The notes under the pieces are model-generated. The model was not told the origin of the DNA. It saw only the letters and a program-made list of their open reading frames with translations, and ran no database searches. A DNA stretch of 56,349 bases from Burkholderiales bacterium (GTDB lineage Bacteria; Pseudomonadota; Gammaproteobacteria; Burkholderiales; SG8-41): NCBI GenBank assembly GCA_020854035.1, contig JADZGE010000091.1, positions 1 through 56,349 of the forward strand, in the 5' to 3' direction. The position numbers were made by a program, and so were the translations under genes. Positions 46,851 through 54,081 of the stretch are shown here, one piece after another. Position 1 is the first letter of the stretch. The number at the start of each line of letters is the position of its first letter.

Positions 46851-46926
46851 GACATTTAGGGAGTTATTGGAACCTCGGTGTTCCGGGTGGTCCCTATTCA
46901 TCGGATAACAAGGAGGATCAAAAATC

Positions 46927-47700
46927 ATGACTTCAGCAATCCGGACAGCGCTCATTGGAATGGCCGCCGCAGGCGTCCTCCTGCCAGTGTCGGCGTCTGC
47001 CCAGTTCAAGAATCAGGGGTACCTGACGGACACCCAGGGCAACATCGTCCGGGCGCTAGGGGCCAACGTCTGCGTGCGCACCAGTGACTGGACACCGGCG
47101 CGTGCCGTCGCGCAGTGCGACCCGGATCTGGTGAAGAAGCCGGCGCCGAAGCCGAAGGCGGCGCCGAAGCCCGCTGCCAAGCCGAAGGCCAAGCCCAAGC
47201 CACCGGCGAAGAAGCCGAAGCCGCAGTACCTCAACATCGAGCAGAAGATCGAGTTGCAGGGCATGCCGTTCGGCAAGGCCGAAATGACCGCCGACAACAA
47301 GGCCGAGCTCGACAAGTTCCTGGCCGGATTGAGGAAGGCGACCAAGGCACGTGGCGTGGTGGAGTTCGGAGCCGTGATCGTGACCGGTCATACCGACCGG
47401 ATCGGGAGCATGGGCTACAACATGAAGCTCTCCGAGCGCCGCGCGGTGGTGGTGAAGGACTACCTCGTCTCCCAAAGGGTCGATCAGAAGCTGATCTTCT
47501 GGGAAGGCAAGGGCCCGAAGCAGCCGATCCCGGTGACCAAGTTCTGCGACAACAAGATGAAGCGCAAGCAGCTCATCGAATGTCTGGCGCCGAACCGCCG
47601 GGTGACGGTCGAAGTCGTGGGCCGCGCGCTGAAGCCCGCCGCCAAGCCGAAGCCGAAGGCGGAAGCCAAGCCCAAGGCGAAGCCGAAGCCGAAGCGCTGA
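46927..47700 (+). CDS. OmpA-family peptidoglycan-associated protein
   Basis: The protein has 257 residues. A signal peptide ends VLLPVSASAQ. A short mature N-terminal domain (about 25-68, with CVRTSDWTPARAVAQCDPDL) contains two cysteines that could pair. A Lys/Pro/Ala linker (about 69-98) follows. The OmpA C-terminal domain has VIVTGHTDRIGSMGYNMKLSERRAVVVKDYLV, the peptidoglycan-binding loop. A second Lys/Pro/Ala tail ends the protein. There is no eight-strand barrel. This small two-part architecture is common just upstream of mtaD-ubiG-gph in betaproteobacteria. It has a strong SD and its own terminator. Confidence 0.9.
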   Translation: MTSAIRTALIGMAAAGVLLPVSASAQFKNQGYLTDTQGNIVRALGANVCVRTSDWTPARAVAQCDPDLVKKPAPKPKAAPKPAAKPKAKPKPPAKKPKPQYLNIEQKIELQGMPFGKAEMTADNKAELDKFLAGLRKATKARGVVEFGAVIVTGHTDRIGSMGYNMKLSERRAVVVKDYLVSQRVDQKLIFWEGKGPKQPIPVTKFCDNKMKRKQLIECLAPNRRVTVEVVGRALKPAAKPKPKAEAKPKAKPKPKR

Positions 47701-47720
47701 TCTGAACGAGCGTTGACCTG

Positions 47721-47750
47721 AAAGCCCTGCTTCGGCAGGGCTTTTTTTTT
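47721..47750 (+). terminator. Rho-independent terminator after the ompA-like gene
   Basis: AAAGCCCTGC, a TTCG tetraloop and GCAGGGCTTT form a 10-bp perfect stem, followed by an unbroken run of T. It lies 20 bases past the stop, a textbook intrinsic terminator. Confidence 0.93.
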
Positions 47751-47796
47751 CAGCCGAGCGCTCCCTTTCTCGATCGCTCGGCTCCAGGAGAAGGCA

Positions 47797-49113
47797 CTGA
47801 ATACCCCCGATTCCTTTATCGTCGAGGCTCAATGGGTGGTCCCGGTAGAGCCGGCGGGACTCGTCCTTGCCGAGCACGCCGTGGTGGTGGAGAACGGCGC
47901 GATCCGGGAAATCCTGCCCGCCCGGCGGGCCCGGGAGCGCTATCCCTCGGCGCGCACCGTCTCGCTCCCGGGGCAGGTATTGATTCCCGGCCTCGTCAAC
48001 CTGCACACCCATGCGGCGATGACCCTCATGCGGGGGCTCGCCGACGACCGGGCCCTCATGGACTGGCTGCGTAACCACATCTGGCCGGTGGAGCTGAAGC
48101 TCGCCTCGCCCGAGTTCGTGGAGGACGGCACGCTCCTCGCCTGCGCCGAGATGCTGCGCGGCGGCATCACCTGCTTCAACGACATGTATTTCTTTCCCGA
48201 AGCGGCGGCGCGAGCGGTACTGCACTCCGGCATGCGCGCGGCGCTCGGCATGATCGTGGTCGAGTTTCCCTCGCCCTACGCCACCGATGCGCCGGACTAC
48301 CTCTCCAAGGGACTGGCCGCCCGCGACGCGCTCAAGGATGAACCGCGGCTTTCCTTCTGCCTCGCGCCGCACGCGCCGTTCACCGTCAGCGACGCGAGCC
48401 TCTCCCGGGTGGCGATGTACGCCGGTGAACTCGACGTGCCGGTGCACGTCCACGTGCACGAGACCGGCGGCGAAATCCGCGACGCGATCGCGGCGCACGG
48501 CGGGCGTCCGCTCGCCCGGCTCGATGGACTGGGACTGCTCGGTCCCAACCTCATCGCGGTGCATGCCGTTCACCTGACGGAGGATGAAATCGGGCGCCTC
48601 GCCGCGCAGGGTTGCCACGTGGCGCACTGCCCGTCCTCCAACCTCAAGCTCGCAAGCGGCATCGCGCCGGTAGCGCGGCTCGCGGCGGCCGGGGTCAACG
48701 TGGGCCTGGGAACGGATGGCGCGGCGAGCAACAACCGCCTGGACCTGTTCACCGAGATGCGGCTGGCGGCCCTTCTCGCCAAGGGTGCCGGCGGCGACGC
48801 CACCGTGCTGCCTGCCCATGCGGTGCTGGCCATGGCGACCCTGAATGGCGCCCGCGCACTCGGTCTCGAACGCCGGATCGGGTCGCTCGTCCCGGGAAAG
48901 CGTGCGGACATGGTGGCGGTCGACCTGTCGTCGCTCGAGCTCGCGCCCTGTTACGATCCGGTTTCACACCTCGTCTATGCGGCGGGGCGGGAGCATGTGA
49001 GCCACGTCTGGGTCGACGGGGAATTGCTGGTGGAAGGCGGCCGCCTCACGCGCATCGAGCCAGCCGAACTCGCCTGGAAGGCCGCTCACTGGAAAGACAG
49101 GATCGAGCACTAG
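47797..49113 (+). CDS. TRZ/ATZ-family amidohydrolase, MtaD-like deaminase (likely CTG start)
   Basis: The protein has about 438 residues if it starts at CTG 47797, seven bases after AGGAG. GTG 47836 is the first standard start, but it would cut off DSFIVEAQWVVPVEPAG, which aligns with the conserved N-terminus of this family. Metal ligands are clear: HTHAAMTLMRG (HxH), HVHVHETGGE, AVHAVHL and GLGTDGAASNNRLDLF (Asp). These enzymes deaminate 5'-methylthioadenosine or S-adenosylhomocysteine. The neighbours ubiG and gph, and the ompA-like gene before it, are its usual betaproteobacterial company. Confidence 0.85.
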   Translation: MNTPDSFIVEAQWVVPVEPAGLVLAEHAVVVENGAIREILPARRARERYPSARTVSLPGQVLIPGLVNLHTHAAMTLMRGLADDRALMDWLRNHIWPVELKLASPEFVEDGTLLACAEMLRGGITCFNDMYFFPEAAARAVLHSGMRAALGMIVVEFPSPYATDAPDYLSKGLAARDALKDEPRLSFCLAPHAPFTVSDASLSRVAMYAGELDVPVHVHVHETGGEIRDAIAAHGGRPLARLDGLGLLGPNLIAVHAVHLTEDEIGRLAAQGCHVAHCPSSNLKLASGIAPVARLAAAGVNVGLGTDGAASNNRLDLFTEMRLAALLAKGAGGDATVLPAHAVLAMATLNGARALGLERRIGSLVPGKRADMVAVDLSSLELAPCYDPVSHLVYAAGREHVSHVWVDGELLVEGGRLTRIEPAELAWKAAHWKDRIEH

Positions 49114-49185
49114 CAGCCGTTGGGACCCGGGTGTTCGACCGGCAGCTACGTGAGGGAACCAACCGCAATCTCGAAGCACACCGGA

Positions 49186-49238
49186 CCCACAACCCATAGC
49201 CCACAGCTCATAGCTCACAGCCCGTAGCCCATAGCCTC
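49186..49238. repeat. Short degenerate tandem repeat upstream of ubiG
   Basis: Six or so units related to CCCATAGCCCACAGCT run head to tail (CCCATAGC, CCACAGCTCATAGCTCACAG, CCCGTAGCCCATAGCC). They fill the space between the deaminase gene and ubiG right up to the ATG. Repeats of this style occur in front of genes in many betaproteobacteria. No ribosome-binding site is visible inside, so ubiG translation may depend on upstream coupling or an A-rich weak site. Confidence 0.6.
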
Positions 49239-49240
49239 CA

Positions 49241-49936
49241 ATGCACAACGCCGACCCCCGCGAACTCGAGAAATTCGGCGAACTCGCCCATCGCTGGTGG
49301 GACCCCGAGGGCGAGTTCCGGCCGCTCCACGAGATCAACCCGCTGCGCCTCGACTGGATCGATCGCATCGCGCGCCTCGCGGGCAGGCGGGTAGTGGACG
49401 TCGGCTGCGGCGGCGGCGTGCTCGCCGAGGCGATGGCGGCCCGCGGGGCGACCGTCACCGGCATCGATCTTTCCGAGAGGCCGCTCGCCGTTGCCCGGCT
49501 GCATCTCCTCGAGTCGGGCCTGTCCGTCGATTACCGCCTGGTATCCGCCGAGTCGCTGGCGCTGGAAGCGCCGGGCTGCTACGACGTCGTCACTTGCATG
49601 GAAATGCTCGAGCACGTGCCGGACCCCGCGGCAACCGTGCGGGCGTGCGCCGCGCTGGCGCGCCCCGGGGGCCATGTCTTCTTCGCAACACTCAATCGCA
49701 ACCTGAAGTCGTACGTCTTCGCGGTGATCGGCGCCGAGTACGTGCTCGGGCTGCTGCCGCGCGGAACCCACGATTACGCCCGGTTCATCAGGCCCTCGGA
49801 ACTCTCGGCCATGTGCCGGGCAGCCGGACTCGAACCCGGAAACCTGACCGGGATGACCTACCACCCCCTCACGCGCGTCCACTCGCTCGGCCGGGACACG
49901 GACGTAAACTACATGCTGCACGCCACCCGGCGGTGA
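49241..49936 (+). CDS. ubiG: Ubiquinone biosynthesis O-methyltransferase
   Basis: The protein has 231 residues. The SAM-binding motif is [16 protein letters not shown] near residue 51. It carries the UbiG-specific N-terminus ([36 protein letters not shown]), [34 protein letters not shown] in the middle and the ending [20 protein letters not shown]. It performs both O-methylations of ubiquinone synthesis. gph follows at once, a conserved pair in proteobacteria. Confidence 0.96.
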   Translation: MHNADPRELEKFGELAHRWWDPEGEFRPLHEINPLRLDWIDRIARLAGRRVVDVGCGGGVLAEAMAARGATVTGIDLSERPLAVARLHLLESGLSVDYRLVSAESLALEAPGCYDVVTCMEMLEHVPDPAATVRACAALARPGGHVFFATLNRNLKSYVFAVIGAEYVLGLLPRGTHDYARFIRPSELSAMCRAAGLEPGNLTGMTYHPLTRVHSLGRDTDVNYMLHATRR

Positions 49937-49971
49937 CGACCCCGCCCCGCGGCGTTCTTCACCCCGCGTTC

Positions 49972-50628
49972 ATGCCAGCGGCAATCTTCTTCGACCTCGA
50001 CGGCACCTTTGCCGACACGGCCCCGGACCTTGCCCGGGCGATGAACCGCATGCGCGAGTCGCGCGGACTTGTGGCGCTGCCGCTTGCGGTCACGCGGCCG
50101 GTTACGTCCCTCGGCGCGCGGGGTCTCCTCGGCAGGGGGTTCGGCATCACTCCCGACCACCCGGACTACCGTGCGCTGCGCGAAGAGTTCCTCGGCATCT
50201 ACGAGTCCGGCATCGCGCGCGAGACGCGGCTCTTCCCGGGCACCGGGGAACTGATCGACGCGCTGGAAGCACGCGGCGCGGCGTGGGGCATCGTCACCAA
50301 CAAGGCGGAGCGCCTCGCGCGCATCCTCCTCGAACGGCTCGGCGTCGCCGCGCGCGCCCGCTGCATCATCGGCGGCGACACCACCCCGCACACGAAGCCC
50401 CACCCTGCTCCGCTCCTTGCTGCCTGCCGCGTCTCCGGGGTCGATGCCACCGCCTGCCTCTACCTGGGGGACGACCGGCGCGACATCGAGGCGGCGAGAG
50501 CCGCCGGCATGCGTTCCGCGGCCGTACGTTGGGGCTATCTCAACGGCGGCAATCCCGAAGAGTGGGGCGCCGACTGGCTATTGGAGAATCCGCTCGACGT
50601 CCTGCGGATTCTCCAATCAATGGGTTGA
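49972..50628 (+). CDS. gph: Phosphoglycolate phosphatase-like HAD hydrolase
   Basis: The protein has 218 residues from ATG 49972. HAD motif I is AIFFDLDGTFADTAPDLA with the two catalytic aspartates (the usual Leu after GT is Phe here). The helical cap has PVTSLGARGLLGRGFG. Motif II is WGIVTNKAERLARILLERLG, motif III HTKPHPAPLLAACRVSG and motif IV YLGDDRRDIEAARAAGM. It dephosphorylates 2-phosphoglycolate, formed by DNA repair or Rubisco side reactions. The 3' end overlaps a perfect 14-bp inverted repeat just before the stop. Confidence 0.9.
   Translation: MPAAIFFDLDGTFADTAPDLARAMNRMRESRGLVALPLAVTRPVTSLGARGLLGRGFGITPDHPDYRALREEFLGIYESGIARETRLFPGTGELIDALEARGAAWGIVTNKAERLARILLERLGVAARARCIIGGDTTPHTKPHPAPLLAACRVSGVDATACLYLGDDRRDIEAARAAGMRSAAVRWGYLNGGNPEEWGADWLLENPLDVLRILQSMG
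50580..50617 (+). other. Perfect 14-bp stem-loop at the 3' end of gph
   Basis: ATTGGAGAATCCGC and GCGGATTCTCCAAT are exact reverse complements around a 10-base loop. The stem lies inside the last codons of gph and ends 9 bases before the stop codon ends. It is not followed by a T-run, so it is probably an mRNA-end stabiliser or a rho-dependent stop site rather than a standard terminator. Confidence 0.6.
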
Positions 50629-50657
50629 AATGGAGGGAAGATTCCCGCCTTAAGGCA

Positions 50658-50688
50658 TTGATCGATTCCCCGCCTGTCCATGTATAAT
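50658..50688 (+). promoter_or_regulatory. Likely ssrA promoter
   Basis: TATAAT at 50683-50688 is a perfect -10, with TTGATC at 50658-50663 as a fair -35 (19-base spacing, slightly long). Transcription would start near 50695, giving a leader of about 50 bases before the mature tmRNA 5' end at 50746. tmRNA is usually transcribed as a precursor and trimmed by RNase P, so this fits. Confidence 0.6.
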
Positions 50689-50706
50689 GTAACCGGGCCG
50701 TTCATG

Positions 50707-50745
50707 AGGATTTTCCTGCCAGCGCCCGCAAGGCGAGAAAATCCT
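50707..50745 (+). other. Leader hairpin abutting the tmRNA 5' end
   Basis: AGGATTTTC (50707-50715) and GAAAATCCT (50737-50745) are exact complements, and the stem ends one base before mature tmRNA begins. The hairpin could help RNase P position or keep the leader from pairing with the acceptor arm. The role is inferred. Confidence 0.5.
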
Positions 50746-51414
50746 GGGGGCGACCTGGTTTCGACGTGGGTTGCGAAGCTGTACAGGGCATGCCAAGGTC
50801 CAGTCACCTTGTAAAACCGCTGGAAAACCACAAACGCCAACGACGAGCGTTACGCTCTAGCCGCCTAACACCGGCTGGACGCTGCACTGGTTTGCTGATG
50901 GGCCAGGCCCGGAGGAAAGCGCGGCGCAAGCCGTTCTGACCGAAGGGTGCAGCGTCATTCACATCAGCCCCTCCGCGCGGTTTGGTCGCTTGACCGCGTG
51001 GATCCGTCGAAGCGACTGGCCAAGCGTCAGCCTGCCGGCCGGCGGGCGCGAGGCGAGACCCAATCGACCGTGATAAGCATGTAGTCCTGGCAGTGTAGGG
51101 CTTGCGGACGCGGGTTCGATCAACAGCAGCAAGGTCGCCTCTGCCCGTAAGGGCAGAGTGACAACGGGGCTCACATCGGCGAACCCTGACACCGCCGGAA
51201 GGCGGAATGGCAACGCCGAGGGGTAGGTAGAGGGCCAACCTCAAGCCTGCCCTGTAGAGACTCATAGACCTGCCGACCGGTTATGCCGGCGGGCAGGCAC
51301 TAGGATCCGGCGCCGGATTGGCCGGATAACACGCTCCGCATCCTGGCGACAGGATGAAGGCATAGTCCAGCCCGCCTCGAAAGAGGTGGATAAGCTGTCC
51401 CGCCGCCTCCACCA
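50746..51414 (+). ncRNA. ssrA: tmRNA gene split by a group I intron (exons 50746-51120 and 51398-51414)
   Basis: tmRNA rescues stalled ribosomes. The 5' end GGGGGCGACCTGGTTTCGAC and the 3' end CGCCTCCACCA pair as a 7-bp acceptor stem (one G-U). The tag reads ANDERYALAA followed by TAA at 50836-50868, a betaproteobacterial-type tag. The gene is broken in the T-loop: exon 1 ends GCGGGTTCGAT and exon 2 begins TCCCGC. When joined, they give a perfect 5-bp T-stem GCGGG/CCCGC with the 7-base loop TTCGATT. CCA is encoded. The spliced length is 392 bases, normal for tmRNA. Confidence 0.95.
51121..51397 (+). other. Group I intron in the tmRNA T-loop (277 bases)
   Basis: The 5' exon ends in U, and the intron ends in G (AUAAGCUG), both required of group I introns. 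P1: exon CGAU pairs with intron GUCG (from 51134), giving the U-G pair at the splice site. P2 is CUCUGCCC-GUAA-GGGCAGAG (51139-51158). A GGAA-capped stem fits P5. The P7 strands are AGAGACU (51256-51262) and the GGCAUAGUCC element (51359-51368), close to the usual R and S core elements. P9 is CCGCCUC-GAAA-GAGGUGG (51372-51389). Extra hairpins between the P7 strands hint at an IA-like subgroup. It contains no ORF. Confidence 0.88.
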
Positions 51415-51423
51415 TTCGGCAGG

Positions 51424-51452
51424 GCCGCCGGGGTTATCCCCGGCGGCTTTTT
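51424..51452 (+). terminator. Rho-independent terminator of ssrA
   Basis: GCCGCCGGGG, a TTAT loop and CCCCGGCGGC form a 10-bp perfect stem followed by TTTTTC. It starts nine bases after the CCA of tmRNA, so the primary transcript with the intron ends here. The endonuclease gene begins 16 bases further on. Confidence 0.95.
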
Positions 51453-51468
51453 CTTTTATGCTTTGTGG

Positions 51469-51987
51469 ATGGGTCGTTACGCAAGAGTTCGGAGGCTCAG
51501 CGCCGCCGATTCTGCCTACATCGCTGGAATCGTCGACGGCGAAGGTACGATCACACTGACGACAATGCATGCCGGCGAAAACCGGCGGCTCGTGGTATCG
51601 GTCTCCAGTACCGAGCGATGCCTTCTCGAATTCCTGCACGACGCTGCGGGCGCAGGAATCATTACATCGAAGAGGACATACCACGATGCGCACGCACCAA
51701 GCTATGCGTTCCGCGTAACGAACAGGCAAGCACTTGATTTGCTCAGGTATATCGCGCCATACCTGCGCTCATACAAGCGCCGCAGAGCACTTCTGGCACT
51801 TCGGGATTATGCGGACTTGACACCCCGAAACGGGAGGTATTCCCAAGCGACACGTCTCGCTCGATCCCGTTTCGAGAAGGGTTTCATGGCGATTGGCAAG
51901 GACGTTGAATCTCGTCCGGCAACGCAGGGCCGAGATATCAACATCAAGCAGCGCGAGGACGGCGTGCCTCCCCAAACGATTCGCTGA
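51469..51987 (+). CDS. LAGLIDADG homing endonuclease, single motif, free-standing beside the ssrA intron
   Basis: The protein has 172 residues from ATG 51469 (TTG 51463 also possible). One LAGLIDADG motif, DSAYIAGIVDGEGTITLT, lies near residue 15, with the acidic residues of the metal site. It is followed by a beta-rich DNA-binding part and basic helices (PYLRSYKRRRALLALRDYADLTPRNGRY). A single motif implies a homodimer. Base use is visibly less G+C-rich than the neighbours, consistent with recent arrival. It lies outside the intron, past the tmRNA terminator, so it needs its own promoter or read-through. Confidence 0.85.
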   Translation: MGRYARVRRLSAADSAYIAGIVDGEGTITLTTMHAGENRRLVVSVSSTERCLLEFLHDAAGAGIITSKRTYHDAHAPSYAFRVTNRQALDLLRYIAPYLRSYKRRRALLALRDYADLTPRNGRYSQATRLARSRFEKGFMAIGKDVESRPATQGRDINIKQREDGVPPQTIR

Positions 51988-51989
51988 CG

Positions 51990-52300
51990 GATCGCGTGGG
52001 CGAGCGCACGCGCCGTCGCATCGGGCGCCCCTCCAAGGTCGCGGCATTCCGGGCGCTGCTCAGCGCGGTGATCGCAAGTCAGTCTGACGTTCTGGCGGTG
52101 GAGTTGCTGCGCCGGGCGTAGCTCGCGGGCTACCGCGGCGCCAAGAGTGCGCTCTACGAGCTGGCAAGCTCTCCCATGAGCAAATCGCCGGTGCACTGGC
52201 GCTCTCGAAGGGCGTCGTCACCAAGTACGTCGGGCTCGCGACGGCCACGGGGCTGGATTGGACGACGGTGCAGGCGGGGGACGACACCAAGTGCTCGCGA
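51990..52300 (+). pseudogene. Scrambled fragments of an IS21-type IstA transposase
   Basis: A first fragment reads RIGRPSKVAAFRALLSAVIASQSDVLAVELLRRA, then TAG (52119-52121), then LAGYRGAKSALYELASS. In another frame, from about 52163, LSHEQIAGALALSKGVVTKYVGLATATGLDWTTVQA follows, which looks like the helix-turn-helix N-terminus of IS21-family IstA proteins. The N-terminal-like piece comes after the more internal-looking piece, so the order is swapped or two copies are involved. No terminal repeats or IstB were found. The family call rests on recalled sequence pattern. Confidence 0.5.
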
Positions 52301-52610
52301 GCTACAACGGCAAGAGCGGGCTGATGGTCTGCTGCCCCATGACGGCGCGAATCAGGAGGCATCCATTTGAAATGCTCGCGGAAGCTGACGGCGTCGCGAG
52401 CGCCGCGCTATCCGATCAGGTGAATTCGTTGACTGGAAGAATCGCCGCGCCAGGAAGAAAGGTGCAGTGCCGGCCGGTCAACAGCCGGCCAATAGTCACC
52501 GGTCGTCGGCGGATACCTCTGCGGCGCCGGGGATCGTTCCGCTGCGTCCGGCGAACAGAACAGAAACGGCCACCCTGGGGCAGCCGTCCCTACTTGCTTC
52601 TCCAGTTGAT
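52301..52610. other. Gene-free stretch with no recognisable feature
   Basis: This is the space between the IS21-like fragments and cspA. Open frames on both strands are short, and none shows a family motif. No promoter, repeat or terminal inverted repeat was evident. It may be further decayed mobile-element sequence, but that cannot be shown from what is visible. Confidence 0.4.
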
Positions 52611-52638
52611 GAAACTCCGGGCGTACGCCCGGAATTTC
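52611..52638 (-). terminator. Hairpin at the end of the cold-shock gene
   Basis: GAAATTCCGGGC and GCCCGGAGTTTC (minus strand) flank GTAC, giving a 12-bp stem with one G-T pair. It overlaps the last base of the stop codon and lacks a clear U-run, so it may act with rho or simply protect the mRNA end. Confidence 0.5.
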
Positions 52639-52843
52639 ATGCGGCCTGGATGTTGCTCGCCTGCTTCTTCCCCTTGTTGCCGCTGGTCACTTCGAAGGAA
52701 ACCTTCTGGCCTTCCTTCAAGGTCTTGAACCCGGGCATGTTGATGGCGGAGAAGTGCGCGAAGAGATCCTCACCGCCCCCATCCGGGGTGATGAAGCCGT
52801 AGCCCTTCGCATCATTGAACCACTTGACGGTACCAGTTGCCAT
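52637..52843 (-). CDS. Cold-shock protein, CspA family
   Basis: The protein has 68 residues. It forms one OB-fold domain with RNP1 (KGYGFIT) and RNP2 (EDLFAHFSA, a variant of the usual DVFVHFS). It begins [18 protein letters not shown], the family's standard start. These RNA chaperones melt secondary structure at low temperature or in stationary phase. The C-terminal [13 protein letters not shown] is normal. The gap 52844-53101 contains its leader, with no clear promoter or other feature. Confidence 0.95.
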   Translation of the reverse strand: MATGTVKWFNDAKGYGFITPDGGGEDLFAHFSAINMPGFKTLKEGQKVSFEVTSGNKGKKQASNIQAA

Positions 52844-53101
52844 AAAGCGTCCTCAAGAACATGAAAAACGGGCGTCGCCCGACTGATGTTTCAATCTCTA
52901 AGCGCCCCAAGTACGAACATCAGCTGGATTTGCCCGGCCACGCTCTCAAGGGCTTGAAACCAAACACTGTCGCGCTTTATACGCCACCCAATGTGGACGG
53001 TCAAGCGGAACACGAGGCCGGCCGCCCCCCGGTTTTCTCAGCTAAGCTATTGAACAGAAACGCTTGCACGACATGCCGCTGCCATGACCGGCAGGCGTGG
53101 C

Positions 53102-53689
53102 TCACGGCGCGGCAGCCAGGACGAGTGCGGGGACCTCTTCGCGCCGGGGAAGCGCACCCGGATCCAGTACGACGATTCGAACGCCTGCGGTAGCGAGCAT
53201 CGTGTCGGCCCAAGCCGCCCGGTCAGCCGCGCCGGTGGGCCCGAGCCGTACCACGGCACGCACCCTGAGACCCTTGTCGCACACCACGAACTCGAGGTCG
53301 TGCTGCTCGAAGCGCCGCCTGGTCTCACCAGGCACGGCACCAGCGGCCAGCACGGCCCCGAGGCTCACGTGCGGAAACACCTCGTGGCCTGGCAATCCAG
53401 CCCTGAGCAGATAGTAGGCCAGCGTTTCCGGTGGAGACAGGAAGCGCTCCCGCAGCGCGCTTTGCGCCGCCACCGGGATAGCAGGCGCGGGCGCCGGAAT
53501 CGGAGACACGGGTTTCCCCGGTGGAACGCCCGCCCTGCCGCCTCCGGTCGCCGCGGGCAAACCGAGCAGGGCAGCCGCACGCTCGCGGCTCTTCGCGTCC
53601 TTCTCGACGGCCTTGCGGCGGTACGACCACACAATCCAGGCTACCGCCGCGACGGGCAGCAGCAACGCCAGATACGCGAGAGCACTCAC
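53102..53689 (-). CDS. DUF2726-like membrane-anchored protein
   Basis: The protein has 195 residues from GTG 53689. One membrane segment is at the N-terminus (ALAYLALLLPVAAVAWIVWSY). A Pro/Ala-rich linker follows (about 50-75). The C-terminal domain has FLSPPETLAYYLLRAGLPGHEVFPHVSLGAVL and RRRFEQHDLEFVVCDKGLRVRAVVRL, which resembles the DUF2726 (nuclease-fold-like) pattern with its LxFVxCD strand. The function is unknown. It lies between the cold-shock gene and the yqj-like operon, on the same strand. Confidence 0.6.
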   Translation of the reverse strand: MSALAYLALLLPVAAVAWIVWSYRRKAVEKDAKSRERAAALLGLPAATGGGRAGVPPGKPVSPIPAPAPAIPVAAQSALRERFLSPPETLAYYLLRAGLPGHEVFPHVSLGAVLAAGAVPGETRRRFEQHDLEFVVCDKGLRVRAVVRLGPTGAADRAAWADTMLATAGVRIVVLDPGALPRREEVPALVLAAAP

Positions 53690-53744
53690 GACAGCGTGTC
53701 ACGCGCCGCCCGATGCGCCCTCATGCGGGCCGGTTGCCCCGCGC

Positions 53745-54080
53745 TCACGGGCCCGGCGTAGCCGGAGACGCCGGCTTGCGACCACGGTTGCGCCGCCGGT
53801 CGAGCCACCAGGCGAGTACCGGAAGCACGAAGAATCCCCCGGGCATCACCAGCACGACCAGGTACGGGCTCAGGCGCGAGAGCCGTCGCACGTGTACCGC
53901 GAGTTCCGCCTTGTCCTCCTCGGTCCAGCGCTGCTTGTTGCGCGGCTTCATGAGGAGCGGCATGAGGCCCCTCACCTGCAGGATCTCGGCCGTCAGCGCT
54001 TGCTTCTCGCGCATCGTGAGTTCGCGCACGTAGCGGATGAACGCCAGCGGCGCCACGGCGGCCTCCCGGATCCGGGGCAA
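53745..54080 (-). CDS. Small LETM1-like membrane protein
   Basis: The protein has about 111 residues from TTG 54080, which lies two bases past the stop of the yqjK-like gene; GTG 54056 is an alternative. It has FIRYVRELTMREKQALTAEILQVRGLMPLLMKPRNKQRWTEEDKAEL, then the hydrophobic LSPYLVVLVMPGGFFVLPVLAWWLDRRRNR. The PGGFxxLPxLAWWLDRR part resembles the membrane-proximal part of LETM1-family proteins. The rest of that family is missing. It is the fourth gene of the yqjD-E-K-like set, so a link to membrane or ribosome tethering is possible but speculative. Confidence 0.6.
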   Translation of the reverse strand: MPRIREAAVAPLAFIRYVRELTMREKQALTAEILQVRGLMPLLMKPRNKQRWTEEDKAELAVHVRRLSRLSPYLVVLVMPGGFFVLPVLAWWLDRRRNRGRKPASPATPGP

Positions 54081-54081
54081 T

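Noticed and set aside
49186..49238. A CRISPR-like array
   Set aside because: The units are short, degenerate and contiguous, with no spacers of constant size and no cas genes in the window.
51100..51120. A truncated tRNA-like T-arm, at first taken for an attachment site left by an integrated element
   Set aside because: The missing half of the arm with CCA lies at 51398-51414, and the insert has group I intron hallmarks, so it is a split tmRNA rather than an att site.
52861..53193. A 110-codon plus-strand frame after the cold-shock gene
   Set aside because: It has no ribosome-binding site and no recognisable domain, and it overlaps the 3' end of the DUF2726-like gene on the other strand.
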